Counted from the first letter of the stretch, positions 1-12,840 are shown. The stretch is DNA of 64,000 nucleotides from Populus alba (GCF_005239225.2 NC_133300.1:10693875-10757874); one strand, 5' to 3'. Translations and numbers: made by a program. The notes: a model not told the origin generated them from the letters alone.

Positions 1-1859
1 ATCTGTAGCTCTGTTATCAATGGGAGCCAAGGATGACTTGAATGCGAGATTCAAGGATAAAAGGTCAACTGGTTTTGGAATTTCTGGAGGGTGAGTGCTG
101 CGAATGAGAGCCCAGTTAACAGTCTCAAAGAAAGGATGCTGCTTGATCTCTGTAGCACCTCTTTTGAACCCTAATCTCTTTTGCGGGTCCTTCATGAGCA
201 GACCACGGATTAAATCTTTTGCCGCAAAACTGACAGAAGATCCTTCAGGAAATTTTAGGGGCTGACCTACCACATTAAACAATGTCTCTCGATTTCCATT
301 GCCTTTAAAAGGGGTCCTACCAAGTATCAATTCATACAAGAAGATACCGAACGTCCACCAATCAACAGCACTTCCATGGCCGTCCCCTCTTATTATCTCC
401 GGTGCTAAATACTCATGGGTACCGACAAATGACATGGAACGGGCGGTGGTTGGTTCTGCAACAAGTACAGGAAGTGAATTTGAATTTGCCAGGTTTGGCT
501 TTTCATTTTTAGCTTTTGCTGTCTTGGGGTTGAAGAAACGAGGTTTCAGGCAAGATGGTTGCAGGCAAGAAGGCTCTACACAAACGGGCAACTTGCAGGC
601 AGGATCAATACATGATGGCTCAATACAGTATGAAGAAATCTTAGAAGACGACACCGTACTAGATTGAACAAGAGTAGGACTCACGCAGCATCTTAATGAC
701 AGATCAAAGTCCGAAAGCATAATATGGCCATCCTCCCTCACCAACACATTTTCAGGCTTCAAATCTCTATATACAACGCCCATCATGTGCAAGTACTCTA
801 AAGCAAGAAGCACTTCCGAAGCATAAAACCTGTATACAAACAAATAATTATTGGAGAACAATCCTAAATTTGTTCATCATGCATAAAATAAAATTCCGAG
901 GCTATCCTTAAGCGAAAGAACAATGCCGTCGGTTATGATCATGTACACGAGTTGAACTAATTTCTGAAAATTCATTCCCAAGCCTTTACTCAATCTCGGT
1001 GTTCATAGCATTAGCAAAAACCTTAATTGTGATCAATCTTTCATAAACATGCGACAAAATGCATATCTGCTGAAGATAACTAGCCTTTCTGACACTTCCC
1101 CTAGTTATTTTAGCAGTATTACATTAATGACAAAGTAATTAAACCAGATTGAGAGCGAAACAAAGAAGAATCACAAACCAAAAGATATTAACAAGCACAC
1201 ACTAACCTTGCTGCCTGCTCGCTAAAATGCTTTCCAGGTTGTCGCTGTCTTAGTATATGAAGATCCCCACCACTGCAAAACTCCATTAACAAACAAGAAA
1301 ACTTATCGGTCTCGAAATGCGAATAAAGGGTTGGTAAAAATGGATGATCCAACAAACCTAAAATCTCTCTCTCAGTTCGAGCTCTCAACAACTTCTTCCT
1401 CCCAGCCAACATTCCTTTATCCATTACCTTCATTGCAAACAAGCAACCCATCCCTCTCAACTCAGCCAAATATACGCTGCCTATATCCCCGACACCAAGT
1501 TTCTTCAATAACCTAAAATGACCCAAACCCATCCCCAAATCCCCATCTTTACCCTTTACACACTGTACAGCATCCCATCTAAAGTCATTTCCCTTATGGG
1601 GTTTCGAGGGGTAGGAGCTCCTGAAGCTAGCCTCATTTGGGTCAAAAATCAAACTAGCCTTTTCACTCTCTTTAGATTCACTAGCAGCAGTACCATTGCT
1701 CACATTGCTGCTATTACCAACACTATTATCAGAGACGGAACTACACAAGCCGATACTAACAGTGCTGTTAGTGAAACTAAGATCCTGAAAGCTGCTAGTA
1801 ATCACAGACTCAGCCTCAGCATCGAACGCTCCCATCTTTTGTGTTGTATGTTTGTCCAT
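1..1859 (-). CDS. D6PK-like AGC VIII serine/threonine protein kinase, 5' part (C-terminus outside window)
   Basis: Two exons on the minus strand: 1859-1207 and 829 to the window edge, separated by an intron (1206-830) with GT/AG ends that splits an AGG codon and keeps the frame. Residues 1 to about 105 are a Ser/Asn-rich leader. The kinase domain follows with a glycine loop [10 protein letters not shown], the lysine in FAMKVMDK, the catalytic loop YRDLKPEN, and LSDFD in place of DFG, which is the hallmark of plant AGC VIII kinases. A Cys/Pro-rich insertion of about 75 residues separates DFD from GTHEYLAPE, also typical. Known D6PK relatives phosphorylate PIN auxin exporters at the plasma membrane; this role is inferred from family. 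The C-terminal tail with any PIF motif lies outside the window. ATGs at codons 1 and 9 are both possible starts. No frame break is visible. Confidence 0.93.
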
Positions 1860-2143
1860 GATTTGAGGGAATGTGATAGCAAGAAGAGGAAAGAAAGGGG
1901 CTTGGACTGATGATTAAAAATGGATGGTCAGTCAAATTGGTGTTGGGGAGTGACCGAGGTGGTCAAAGGGAGCGAGCGAGAGCGAGAGAGGGAGACGCGG
2001 GCTCAACTTAAAACACAGATAGATAGTTAAAACAGCAGCGTTCAAATTTGAATTGTAGCAATGAGAGACCCAATGTTTCTCGCTTCTATCACACACTGCT
2101 TGTTTTTGTCTCCAAGCTGTAACATGTCTTGATTGCTGTAACT

Positions 2144-2179
<36 letters not shown>

Positions 2180-2312
2180 CGTTACTTTCAGATTTTCTAT
2201 AAACTAAAACAGTACTAATTAAACAGACACACACACTCTCTTATTTTATTTTTTTCCCTTTTTATTAATAAACTCTTTTAAGCCAATACCGTTACATTGA
2301 TTATGGCACCAC
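1860..2312. other. Upstream region of the kinase gene
   Basis: No gene is seen. The stretch should hold the 5' leader and promoter of the minus-strand kinase. It contains GAGAGA-rich DNA near 1970-1992 and the AG microsatellite listed separately. It ends at the TAT target duplication of the Harbinger element. Confidence 0.5.
2146..2176. repeat. (AG)n microsatellite
   Basis: An uninterrupted AG run of about 31 bases lies roughly 290 bases upstream of the kinase start codon. GA/CT tracts are frequent in plant 5' leaders and promoters. Its length is likely to vary between alleles. Confidence 0.9.
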
Positions 2313-2673
2313 TATGAGAGTGTTTGTTTTTGCTGGAATTGTTGTGGTTGCGATTGGAAAAAAGTGATTTTTTAAAAAAGTGCTTTTTCTGTGGTTTGTG
2401 TATATAATTTGAGTGTTTGGTTAAAGTTGTGGTTTGACTTTATTGTGGTTAAAAAGATGTTTGGTTAAATTGTGGTTGCGGTTGCTTTTGGAACTAAAAT
2501 GACTAAAAAGGACATAAATAAAATAAGTTTTTTTGTTAAGAGGAAATAAAATATTGTTTGCACATAAATACCGGCTAAATAATCAAAGTTTGATTTGTTA
2601 TTACAATTACATATTATTGCCCCATCAAACAATTTGCAATGCCATCACGAATATCATCCATACCCGACGCCCT

Positions 2674-4187
2674 CTAGTGTGAACTCGTTTGTGATTGTGG
2701 AACGACATCGAGAAAAATATATTGAGGAACGAAATCAGGGTGGTTATCAAAGTTGTTGAATGCAACATCTTGGCTCGACTTCCGTCGAATATAGTTGTGC
2801 AGCGCCATTGATGCGACAACAATTTTAACCTGTGATTCGTAAGGAAACTCAGGCATGGTTTGCAAGATTCGCCATCTTTTCTTCCAAACTCCAAATGTAC
2901 GTTCGATCACACATCGTAATGATGAATGGACTCGGTTAAATAGTTCCTCTCGACTTCGGGGTTGTCCTCGTCGACGAAATTCTGGAAGATGATATCTTTC
3001 CCCTCTATATGGACCCAAGTAACCGTACTCATTCGGATATCCCGAATCAACAAGATAATACTTCCCTGCATAGATGTCAGAATTTTTTCCCACTTACAAA
3101 AAAACTTCATAAAAAAAAAAATTAGAACAACAGAACAAACATATATTTTTAAAGAAAATCTACCTTCTGGTGGCCTCGGAAATTGTATGTTTGTATTTCC
3201 AATCGCCTCATAAAATATTCTTGTATCATGAGCACTACCTTCCCACCCAGCCCAAACAAATGTAAATTGCATGTCAAAGCTACATGCTGCCATTACATTT
3301 TGCGTCGGTATACCTTTTCTACCAATGAATGGTATTTGATTTTCTTGTGAAACACATGCACGTACATGTGTTCCATCAATCGCTCCAATGCAATTCTACA
3401 AAAACATAAAGTGTATTGCCGAATCAATTTAATTGCACATAAATATTTGATTATAAGCTTTTGAAATATTCAACTTCTTGTACACAATATTGCTTACCTT
3501 GAAATAGGGCATGTATCTCGGATTCATTGCAATTTCCAATGGAGTTGTTGTGAATTCTGGATCGACTGGTCTTATTATATGCGTTGCAAGCAAGCACACA
3601 GAACGAAGCACCGCATTGAAATTTCTTGAAACAGTTTCACCTGAATGCTGAAAACGCTCCTGCACTTCCCTATTCGACGCTCCTAGAGCTAAAGTGTAGA
3701 CAAACATGCCTAATTTCTCAATAACACTCATCCGTCTAGACGGTTTCAACCCATACATCGTTTCCAACTCCAAAGCCAAACTTTTTAATGTGTCAGAATC
3801 CATCCGAAACATGTTCACACAACGTATCCAATGACCATTTAGAATTTCCATCAACCATCGCATGCCAGTGTTATATGAATTCATACATGACTCTTTATAA
3901 ATATACGTTTCGTGATATAAAGCCATTGCTCCTGCAGTGCAGATTACTAATTTTTTGCGATCACACTCTCTACGCCAAAATAATTCTCCACTGTCATCGT
4001 CATCCTGTTGATTTATGTCGTCATCCTGAACCTCACTATTGTAGTTTCCATAACCATCACTGAAACTTCCTCCAAATCCACTTACAGAACTTGTACCAGC
4101 AAACCCATCGGACACATGTCGACCAACATTATTCATAACATTTTCATAATGTTCATCAAACAGCGCATTAAACCAGTTCGCATCCAT
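2674..4187 (-). CDS. PIF/Harbinger transposase (DDE superfamily nuclease), intact three-exon ORF
   Basis: Exons 4187-3498, 3395-3164 and 3065-2674 join through GT/AG introns with matching phases into a 437-codon frame without stops. The N-terminal exon has an acidic leader and a helix-turn-helix-like segment near residues 165-205 (SVIEKLGMFVYTLALGASNR region) that would bind DNA. The catalytic residues expected for the family are visible: Asp in GAIDGTHV, Asp in GSAHDTRIF, and Glu in CVIERTFGVWKKRW, followed by ALHNYI, a common C-terminal motif. The protein would cut and join the element's ends together with the ORF1 product. I see no truncation or missing catalytic residue, in contrast to the decayed ORF1 of the same element. 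Whether it is expressed cannot be told from sequence. Confidence 0.88.
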
Positions 4188-6092
4188 ATCTACAAAAAAA
4201 TTTTTTAATCAATTTTTAACCTGCATCGTACCGATACAAAATAAATGTTCATTGACTAAATTATTTTGAATTTTTTTATCGTTCATGACAGTCTTAACAT
4301 AAAACATCTATGTTCGATCAAGCGGTACAGATCGAGCATCTTTAACGTATACGTAACGCATCCACTATTTTTTAACACAACAATAATTGTAATGTACACG
4401 ATTATCACCGCCAGGGTAATATCAAATTTTTTCAATTAATATATGAAGAATATAGAATATCTTTTCAATTGATAGCAGAAATTAGCTAACTTTTCAGAAC
4501 AGTTGATGCAAAAACATTAGAATCCCTTTTTATATAATTAAGACGTGCACTATATAGGGCCTATATTCATATCCCTTGTATCCTATCACGGTGTTCTTTT
4601 AGAGTAGTATGCATTCAGAGAACTTGGTTCTGATTTGAAATGCCATGCAATCCCGAATTGGTAGCAAGGTGTAAAACGTAGAAAACAATTTTTAGTTTCC
4701 TAGACTTTCCCTTTCAAAACATACATTACTCCATCTAGTTTTATCATCAAGCTATGACTTTCCCTTTCAAAGTTCAAACAAGGATATTTATAAAACCTAA
4801 GACTTATTATATGAAATGTCAATTAGTTTAAGGGAAAAACAATAGATTTATTATGACATTTTGGTGGAAAAACTTTCTTATAAGAGTTGAGATTAAAACA
4901 TTACTTATATAAGAAGAGTCTTCAGCTACTTTCTTATAAGCTATGACTTTCTCTTTACGTTAATGCAATATTTTCTATTTTCATATTATAACTTAATTAT
5001 CCATGACTTGGCCAGAAATTAGATAAGCTTGTTATGTGAAAAAAATGTTGCCGATTGTGCAGTATAAAAAGACCCAAAAACAGTAGGGAAATGCACTAGC
5101 AGACAAGAGCACATTACGCATGTGTATAATCTTTCCAAAGAGGCTTCAGAACTGCCTACTCTCAATGACTCAACCCTTAATATCAAAGCACTTTTTACCA
5201 CTTGAACTGCACATTAACATGCACATGCATGAAAAAAAACTTAAGGCTTTTCTCAAGTACATGCACAAGCAAGCTCAAAAACCATAAATGCACTTATTTA
5301 ATTGACAATAACAGCAGCCATAAAGAGAAGGGGCTGCTGTCAGTTGAAAAAAAACCATAAATACACTTTTTAATTGCAAGAGCAGCAGCCATACAATTGT
5401 TTACACCAACATTCTGCTAACAAAACATAAATATAAAGCATTATTAACTAAAAAGCATCCATAAAATTAACAACCAACCTTCTAAAGTCAATGCACTTCA
5501 CATTGCAGTGTAAAAAACAGCAACAAAACCTCCTGAAACAGCCCTCAATACACGTTGGAATGCTTTGCAAAATTTTGTGTCCAGCCAATTGAAAATGCAA
5601 AGGAATTCTAATGCATCTTAAAATAGAAACACACACACCAACATATATTTACTGCTGCCAAACCCAGCAGCAAACATTTTTACCATCCCCAACCATTCAA
5701 AGGTACCAACTCCCATTTAACCAACTTTCAAAACAGTCATGCAAGGAACTATAGTGCAACCATTCAGCTGCCTTTCAACTCAACATACATTCAACCAATC
5801 AGCAGCCATTCAACACATAAAACACAATGCAATCCATTACGTTACAATATAAAATTCAAGGCTGAAAAAAAGCCAACTGAAAACAGATTTATCCAGCATT
5901 GAAAGTAGACTATTAAACCTACAATAACAGCTTCTAAAAGGAACAACAATAGCTGTTAACAATTTCTCAAACATAACATACAGCCGACAACTACAAATAC
6001 ATAAAAAGTGTTCAACATATGATACGTTACAAGTTACGAAACCTGGGAAAAACAGCAAAGGCAGAACCGTTTGCATAACCCATTTTCCAATT
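4188..6092. other. Non-coding spacer of the Harbinger element
   Basis: AT-rich sequence between the transposase start and the end of ORF1. It would hold the transposase promoter and the ORF1 3' region. It has many weak repeats of words such as AACAGCAGCC and CCATAAAT near 5300-5400. Short open frames here show no recognisable domain and are not called. Confidence 0.5.
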
Positions 6093-7352
6093 CTACAGCC
6101 GTAGCAACACCTCATGAACCTCAAATTTTAGCTGCACTTTAACCTGCGAAAAAAACACATAAACATTGAATTTTTTTGACACAAAACAGAATTTTCATTG
6201 CTGCAACATACAACACACAAATAACACATATTAATGTAAGTTTTCCAATGTATGAAATGTAAACTTACTTGAAGGTCGGTAGTTTGCCCTTTCGATCGAA
6301 CATTTAATTTCAGCCACTGAAATTTTCGGTCCATATCACCAATTGTTGCCCACATTTCCCTCCTACTTCTAACCATAAAAAACTCAGTTGCAAAACAATA
6401 CAAACTCACTACCGAACACCACTTCCTCAATGGAGTGAAACTCCTTCATCACCTCTTCTATGCTACAACTTTTTTATCCAAAAACACTTGACGTGCATTC
6501 ACTCTTGGTAGAAACACTATCCACTAACTTATCTAATCGAGTAAATAATTGCGATCCCCTTCCGGCACTCCTTTTTTTTTTTTCTCATTTTGTGTAGAAC
6601 TTTGTTGCACACCTTTTCTTTTCCCACTACTACCGGTGGGATTGCTTGTGCTATTGGCAAAAGTCACACCAGCCACCATATTCTCCACATCGGCAACGAA
6701 ATTGGGAAGACTACCCTCCTTAGAATATCCACTACCTTCATGAAGATGAGGGTCATCATTCATTGCGTTAGTGTGCATTTGACCGCCACCATCTTCATCA
6801 GAATTCAGACCCTGCGATGGAGCCCAAGCATACTGACCGGTTGCAACAGTGTTTGTAAACATGATATCATATTTACAACACAAAGCTGGATCGATCCCAG
6901 CATGCCTAAACTTTCTTGCCCCGCGTATCTCCTACAACACGGGATAATGAATGAAAAAATGCATAAAAAATTATGTGAAAGCATGCAACCAAATAGTAAA
7001 GAACAGCTGTAAAAATACAGAAAAAAACAGACCTGGTTTTTAGCTTTCCACCATTCATCGGAGCTGCAATTGTTCCAAGTTCAGCACTCCATCCTACTCC
7101 TGTTTCGGAAATCAACCTTTTCCATATTCTCCAATCTTTTTTTAATTCCGTCCCACTTATTCTTTAATTGTGCTTTCATTAATGCATGGCCAGTTTGATC
7201 CTTAAAGCTATTCATAACAAACTTCCACCCAGCTTTGTCGAAATGGTGTTGGGTCGCATACCTTGCTCAATTGCTTTAATACATATGTCACAAAAAGCAT
7301 GCAACATCTCTCTAGTCCAACAAGCCTTATCTTGTGATTGAGAATCGTCCAT
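6093..7352 (-). pseudogene. Harbinger ORF1, Myb/SANT-like DNA-binding protein, decayed
   Basis: The frame starts at the ATG at 7352 (MDDSQSQDKACWTREML) and carries a Myb/SANT-like domain (Trp residues in WTREM, the KNKWDGIKK region and the DEWWKA region). Likely exons are 7352-7032, 6931-6269 and 6143-6093, with GT/AG ends. The tail includes KSCSIEEVMKEFHSIEEV, typical of Harbinger ORF1 proteins. The reading frame is broken by at least three 1-base indels in exon 1 (near 7238, in the A run near 7138, and near 7062), two frame changes in exon 2 and an in-frame TAA after SSVFG. ORF1 normally helps transposase enter the nucleus and bind DNA. This copy should not give a full-length protein, so any mobility would need ORF1 from another copy. 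Confidence 0.75.
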
Positions 7353-8978
7353 GTTCTCATTTTTTCCTAATTTGTGTACATATAAGAGGGTGAGGTGAGT
7401 CTACAATTGATCCCTTACATCCCTAATTATGTCAAACCTTGTCATCCAAAATGACAGATTTTGGACATGAGACTCATGTATGAAATCTAAATAAAATGTT
7501 AATGACAAAATTACCACAGCTCGTATATGATAATGCATGAGCTATAAAAAGAAAATAGATCATTTTGATTAAACTAAAAGAAATGGGAACAAAAACAGGG
7601 TTGCCTTCATCCTGAAAGTTGCAGCCTCTTTTACTAACAAATTAAACTGTTTTTCACCACCAGTTCAGACACCATCATACAAAGTGTAAATTCCTCTAAT
7701 AAAAAAGGCATTTCCTTTAAAATTGAGGATAAAAATAAATCGTAAGTAGCTATTGACTTAAAGAGACCAAAAGTAGAAGGGACAAAGCAAAGAGACAGGT
7801 TTCTGTGGAGCAATAAACCAAAACTTTCCTTCCTATTGTATTTTGGATTATGACTTGATAGTAAGAACATTATTCAGTACAGAACTACAATAATTGTATC
7901 AAAGTTGAAAGATGATTACTTCTAAATTCTACATGTACTTGACATATTAATAATAATAATAATATAAAAACACTCAAAACTCATGAAATTAATGTATTGT
8001 GTGGAGATAGTGCGAAATGAATTGTAACCATAAAGCATACCTCCAAATTCTTAATGCGTGATGAGAGGAAGTATAATTGAACTAGTTGTGCTTTTACAAT
8101 AAGATATCATAATCCTACACACTTTTTAGGTTCATGGCCCAGTGAAACTATGTTGAAACACAAAATAATCTTCTAGTAATGCTAATTGCAGAGAACCACA
8201 CAAGATAATACTTGAAATCTATGTGTATGATCCATAGAAGCAAAGCATTGAGGCAGGCACTCAGGGACTGCAACTGCCAGTAAGAGCACTTGGTTGCATC
8301 AAAAAATAGAATTGAATTTCAGCTTAAAAACAAATTCAATTCGGAGGAAATCTAACTAACAACAGATAAGACTGTATCTCAATTGTGTTTGGTGACAAGA
8401 AAAACAAAAAAAATAGTGATAAGAGATTCAATAAATAGTCAACTCGGTTTTTTAGTCTAAAACTACAGCAAAAGGAGACTATAACTCCTCAATAATGGAA
8501 TCTAAAATAGTAAGTTGGCTTAAATTAAAAAAAATATATATATACTGAATTTGAGCCAAACTAAACTTAATCCATGAATTTAATTTTTTAATTGAGTACC
8601 TAAAACTATTTTTTTGTTAATGAAAAATAGATCCTTATGTTAATTTTTGACAAATATATATTAGTTTAGAAACATGATACATTCGTAAACACAAGTAATT
8701 GAAAAAACAAACAAAAAACCTGGAGAAAATACAGTAATGCATGACAGAAGAGATTAAAATTGAATTTTAGCAGAGACAATGAAGATAATGACCGGGTAGC
8801 TCCATTTAAAAAAAAAACCCACATCAAAACCAACAGGATATCAAATGTATTTGTTGCCTATGTATGCATAAAAGTGTAAGCAAATATTCACATGTCAAAT
8901 TTTAACACAACGCAGAACCACAATCACATGCAAAATTTCCAATGAGACAGATACAGTAATTGTTGAACCGATACAGAG
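7353..8978. other. Non-coding upstream part of the Harbinger element
   Basis: AT-rich DNA upstream of ORF1. I see no protein-like reading frame, only short A and T runs and a TAA/TAAT stretch near 7950. It probably contains the ORF1 promoter or an intron between the exon-like block at 8979-9313 and ORF1. Confidence 0.45.
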
Positions 8979-9313
8979 CAACAACTAACCTGGTAATTTC
9001 GTGTGCAACCGAGAATGAGCTTCGTAAGATGCTTCTGCTTCAGCTTTTCAGGAAGATAATATTTCGATGATCTCGTTGGTTCTGCAAATAAAAGTCACAG
9101 GAAGAGATAATTTTTGTTAGGGAAAACAGTTAGTTTAAGATGATACAAAATGATCTAAAATTTTTTTTAGGTCAAGTGGGAATAAAATTACCTGGGTCAG
9201 TGCATGTCTTCTTCAAACGCGAGATGAGTTCCTCATGACAGCAGATCGGTGGCAGATGGGCTTTATTTACAGTTGGCTAACAACCAATTCGTGTCTTTGT
9301 TAGAGAATGGACG
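8979..9313 (-). other. Two exon-like blocks inside the Harbinger element, function unknown
   Basis: On the minus strand a block preceded by TTGTTAG (about 9275-9193) reads HLPPICCHEELISRLKKTCT and ends at CCCAG|GTAAT. After a GT/AG intron the frame continues as EPTRSSKYYLPEKLKQKHLT and on to another GT (near 8989). Splice phases agree and the composition looks protein-like. I do not recognise the family. There is no convincing ATG: the only nearby one (9312, MRRPFSNKDTNWLL) stops early unless spliced. These may be 5' leader exons of ORF1 or a captured host fragment. Confidence 0.3.
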
Positions 9314-9841
9314 ACGCATCACAATCAATCAACTGAAAGCAGGATTAAGTGATGTCTAACCTTGTTTACAATAGCAGTAAACTATCTCTCTCCCTCGCAG
9401 GCAAGAGAGATGATGAGGAAGAAGCCCAACTCTCTCCTTATCTCTCTGTCTCTCTTTTACCTTTTGTCTTGAGAACAAGTGTGTGGGTGTGTTTTGTGGC
9501 GAGGAGAACTAATTTTTTGAGAAGAGGGTAGCTGTGGATCGGGAGCTCAGGGAAGAATATTGTAGAAGAGGGGAGACGATGGTGTGTAGTTGAGGGCAGA
9601 TAGGTGAAATTAATTTTTTTGGTGTGAAATTAATTTTTTTGTTAAAGTTTGCTGCGTTTTTTTCTGAACAGCCAGCAACGATAAAAAGCAGCCCTCACAT
9701 GCTTTTGTTTACCCTGCGTTTGAAACTCAATTTATGTGGGCCCCATGGAGTTATAAAACGGTGGTTGTAGTTGAACCAAACAGGTTGATGCAACGAAACG
9801 CTGGAAACGTGGACGCTGCCACGTTACCAAACGGGTTCTAT

Positions 9842-11380
9842 GTGTTGTGGATTCACAATTGACAATGCTACAGTATCCATCCATCGTTTTATTGATGCCT
9901 TTTCTGATTCCATTTGAATTAAAAAAATGTTTTGGAATAAATACCATATATAATTTTCAATTAGCTAAAACACCATAAAATATTTTGGCCAGCTAATGGT
10001 CATATTATTTTTTTTTAATGTAAAAAATATGTTTAATAGTTGCTAATTTTTTTCTTGAAGAAAAAAAAACTTAAAATTGCTTGGGAATTAACTTAAAAAT
10101 AACCTGTTTGATTTTGATGGTGTAAAAATAACTTGAATAATCAATAAAAATATAAACTGACTTCAAAATAAATATTTAAGATGAGATTTTTTTATATAAA
10201 TATTAAGAATGAAACATATTAGATTAATTCAGATGGGCCGAGTTAAACTGTTAATTTGCATGCCATGTCACAAGACTATAATAACTTCATAGAAAGTAAA
10301 TCAAAATAAATTATGAAATTTAATTTCCAATAAACTCGGTGTTAAATGATGAAATTGAAAAAAATCAATTAAAAAAATGACAAAAAATATAACTTAAGCC
10401 AACATACCAAACTCGCAACCTGAGTCATGAAACCAAGATAACTTAATAGAAAAAAAATAATTAAAAACAAATTATGAATCTTAATTTTCTAATTTAACCC
10501 ACTATTGAAAGATAAAATTTAAAATAAATAAATTAAAATAAGATATAAAAAAGACTCAAGTCAAACTTATTACCCTAGTTATAAGACGAATATAATCGCA
10601 TGGAAAACAAAACTAAAATAAATCATAAAGTTTATTTTCTAATCAATCCAATGTTTAAGAAAAAATTTTGAAAAAAATAATAAGAAAAAATAATTTTTTT
10701 TTTAAACACTTAATAAGAAAAAATAAGAATATAGTCAACATAGTCAATCCTCAAACTCATAATCTAAATAACGAGGCTAGAATAACTTTAACAAAAAAAT
10801 AATTTGAAAAAAATTATAAAGTATAATTTCAATCAAATTAATGTTGAAAAAATATAATTAAAATTAAAAAAAAACTATTCCAATAAAATAATGTTTTTAG
10901 AAGGAAAAAAGTAATAAAATTCTCAACTCTTTTGTTTTTTGGTTAATAATTAACATGCATAATTCATAAAGGTTAGTCATAGCGTAGCTTTGTGGGAGTC
11001 ATTAAATTATTGGACTTTTATGAGCATGGATGAGTAAAAAAATAATGAGATGAAGATTTTTAGATTCCATTGGGATATTCCCGGAATACAATTTTTGAAG
11101 CAGGTAGGAGGAGATGCTGAGCCTGAGACAGAAGAGATGCCACATGGACATTTATTAGGTACTTAATTTTTTTTTTTTTTCCTGTGATGATGATCCAAAT
11201 CTTTGTTTTTTCGATTTCCGAGATAATTTAAAAAATTATTTGAAATGTGACACAAACATTTACAAGCACATTATATGAGATACAATACTGAGAAATTTTT
11301 ATAGTACTTAAATTATAAGAACACACACTAAGTTTTGTTTTTCAAATAATAAAAATATTTTATCTAGAGTGTATTCTAAG
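9842..11380. repeat. AT-rich intergenic DNA with diverged tandem repeats (10250-10910)
   Basis: From about 10250 to 10910 a unit of roughly 150-190 bases recurs about four times. Each has a word like AAGACTATAATAACTTCA, then AAAATAAATTATGAA, then a CCAATGTT-type segment. Copies are strongly diverged. A related repeat in the opposite orientation occurs at 22780-23230. No gene is seen in the whole stretch. Confidence 0.55.
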
Positions 11381-11381
11381 A

Positions 11382-11457
11382 GCACACATTAATTGATTGA
11401 ATTGGAGAGTTTTACTTGTGTAAGTGAAACTCTCCAATTCCATCAAGTAATGTGTGC
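11382..11457. repeat. Short palindrome / hairpin (possible MITE core)
   Basis: Two 34-base arms (11382-11415 and 11424-11457) are inverted copies with three mismatches and an 8-base loop. The centre of each arm is AATTGGAGAGTTT. Weaker inverted similarity continues outward for about 12 bases. This could be a foldback MITE remnant. No clear target duplication is seen. Confidence 0.7.
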
Positions 11458-12229
11458 CATTAGGGAACACGTTTTTAGAAAAAATCCATAATTAATTTGT
11501 TAATATTTTAATGTATTGTATCTTTTATAATTAATAAAATAACATATAATTGTATAACTGATAAAATACAAACTATTAATTTGTGCAGATGACATCATTT
11601 GAAAATAAATTACTAGTTAACTGTAACATATACATGGCTAATATTTATAAGTAGATATCATATTTTAAATATGATCTTCAAAAACAAAATATCCATATCA
11701 AAGTTATTTTGCTTTTGAATAGTTTTTCTTTTTTGAAAAATAAATTATGAGTTAATTTTTAATGAGAATAATGTGGGAATTATAAAAACTATTTTTAAAA
11801 TTATATTTCTAAAAAAGTTAGATAAAACCTTTTAAGGCTTGAGCATGGTAACATTTTCTCTCCAACATTTAAAAAATTACATTTTACATACTAGAGCGCA
11901 TATAGTTGATAACATTTTGTATATTAAGTTCATTATAACCCAATTTTGGATTCTCCAAAATTCTTTTACGTAATTTTTTTTGAAATATAAAAAAAAATCT
12001 TAAACTCAAAATCTAAAAATAGATGAGCTTTTGAGCTGCAATAAGTCAAGACACTAGAAGAATAATCAGCTTGAGATATTGTTGATGAGATAGGAAGAAG
12101 AGGAATTTAATCGCATAAACTGGAAGTAATAGGATCAAATTGGATCAAACGACAAAGGTTGGGAACTCAATTGCAACATTGGAGAGCCTAATTGAAGAAA
12201 AATTAAGTTTGAAGGATAATTAAGCCAAG
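11458..12229. other. AT-rich intergenic DNA
   Basis: I see no gene, RNA or clear repeat here, only low-complexity AT-rich sequence. Confidence 0.5.
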
Positions 12230-12840
12230 ATTAGAAGAAAGAATTAAGTTCAAGGGCTTAATTATAGCAAAATTAGGTTTAAAAGTTGATTTGGCCAAAA
12301 TTGAAAGAGTGAATTAAGTTCAAGATCTTAACTAAACCTTTATTGGATTTAATTGATTTAATTAAGAACTTAAGTGAAGTAAAATTAAGTTTGAAAGTTC
12401 ATTTGACTAAAATCAGAAGAATTAATTAAGTTTAAAGGCTTAATTAAACTTTTAACAGGTTAAATTGATTTTATTAAGGACTTAACTGAAGCAAAATCAA
12501 GTTTGAAAGTTGAATTGACTAAAATCAGAAGAATTAATTAAGTTTAAAGGCTTAATTAAACTTTTAATTGGTTTAAATTGACTTTATTAAGGACTTAATT
12601 GAAGCAAAATCAAGTTTGAAAGTTGATTTGACCAAAATTAAAAGAATTAATTAAGTTCAAGAGGCTTAATTAAACTTTTGATAGGTTGAATTGACTTAAT
12701 TAAGGACTTGATTGAAGCAAATTAAGTTTGAGAATCGATTTGGCTGAAATTGAAAAAAATTAATTAAGTTAAAGGATTAATTTAACTTTCAATGAGATTA
12801 ATTGATTTAATTGAAAAAAAAAATTAAGTTCAGAGGTATA
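12230..12840. repeat. Diverged tandem array, unit about 112 bases
   Basis: Five to six units follow each other, each starting AATTAAGTTYAA, then GCTTAATTAAACTTTT, a TTGAYTTWATTAAGGACTTA segment and a GAAGCAAAATCAAGTTTGAA segment. Neighbouring units are about 80-90 percent alike by eye. The word style resembles the tandem block in U3 of the solo LTR at 42480-42790, so this may be the remains of a long LTR. Confidence 0.75.

Larger units (their letters stand above)
2316..9838 (-). mobile_element. PIF/Harbinger DNA transposon, about 7.5 kb, full length
   Basis: Both protein types expected of PIF/Harbinger elements, a DDE transposase and a Myb/SANT-like ORF1, lie on the minus strand. The ends are imperfect inverted repeats: GAGAGTGTTTG... 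at the left and, read inward on the other strand, GAACCCGTTTGG... at the right. Each is followed by subterminal GTTTGGTT words. The element is flanked by a 3-bp direct duplication TAT at 2313-2315 and 9839-9841. The superfamily makes 3-bp duplications, usually TTA or TAA, so TAT is slightly off-consensus. Sequence near the right end (CATGGGGCCC, then AAACGCAG) recurs in inverted form at the left end of the 1.5-kb element at 60032-61544, which supports the boundaries. Confidence 0.8.

Noticed and set aside
1518..1910. Plus-strand frame over kinase exon 1
   Set aside because: Antisense shadow of the kinase coding sequence.
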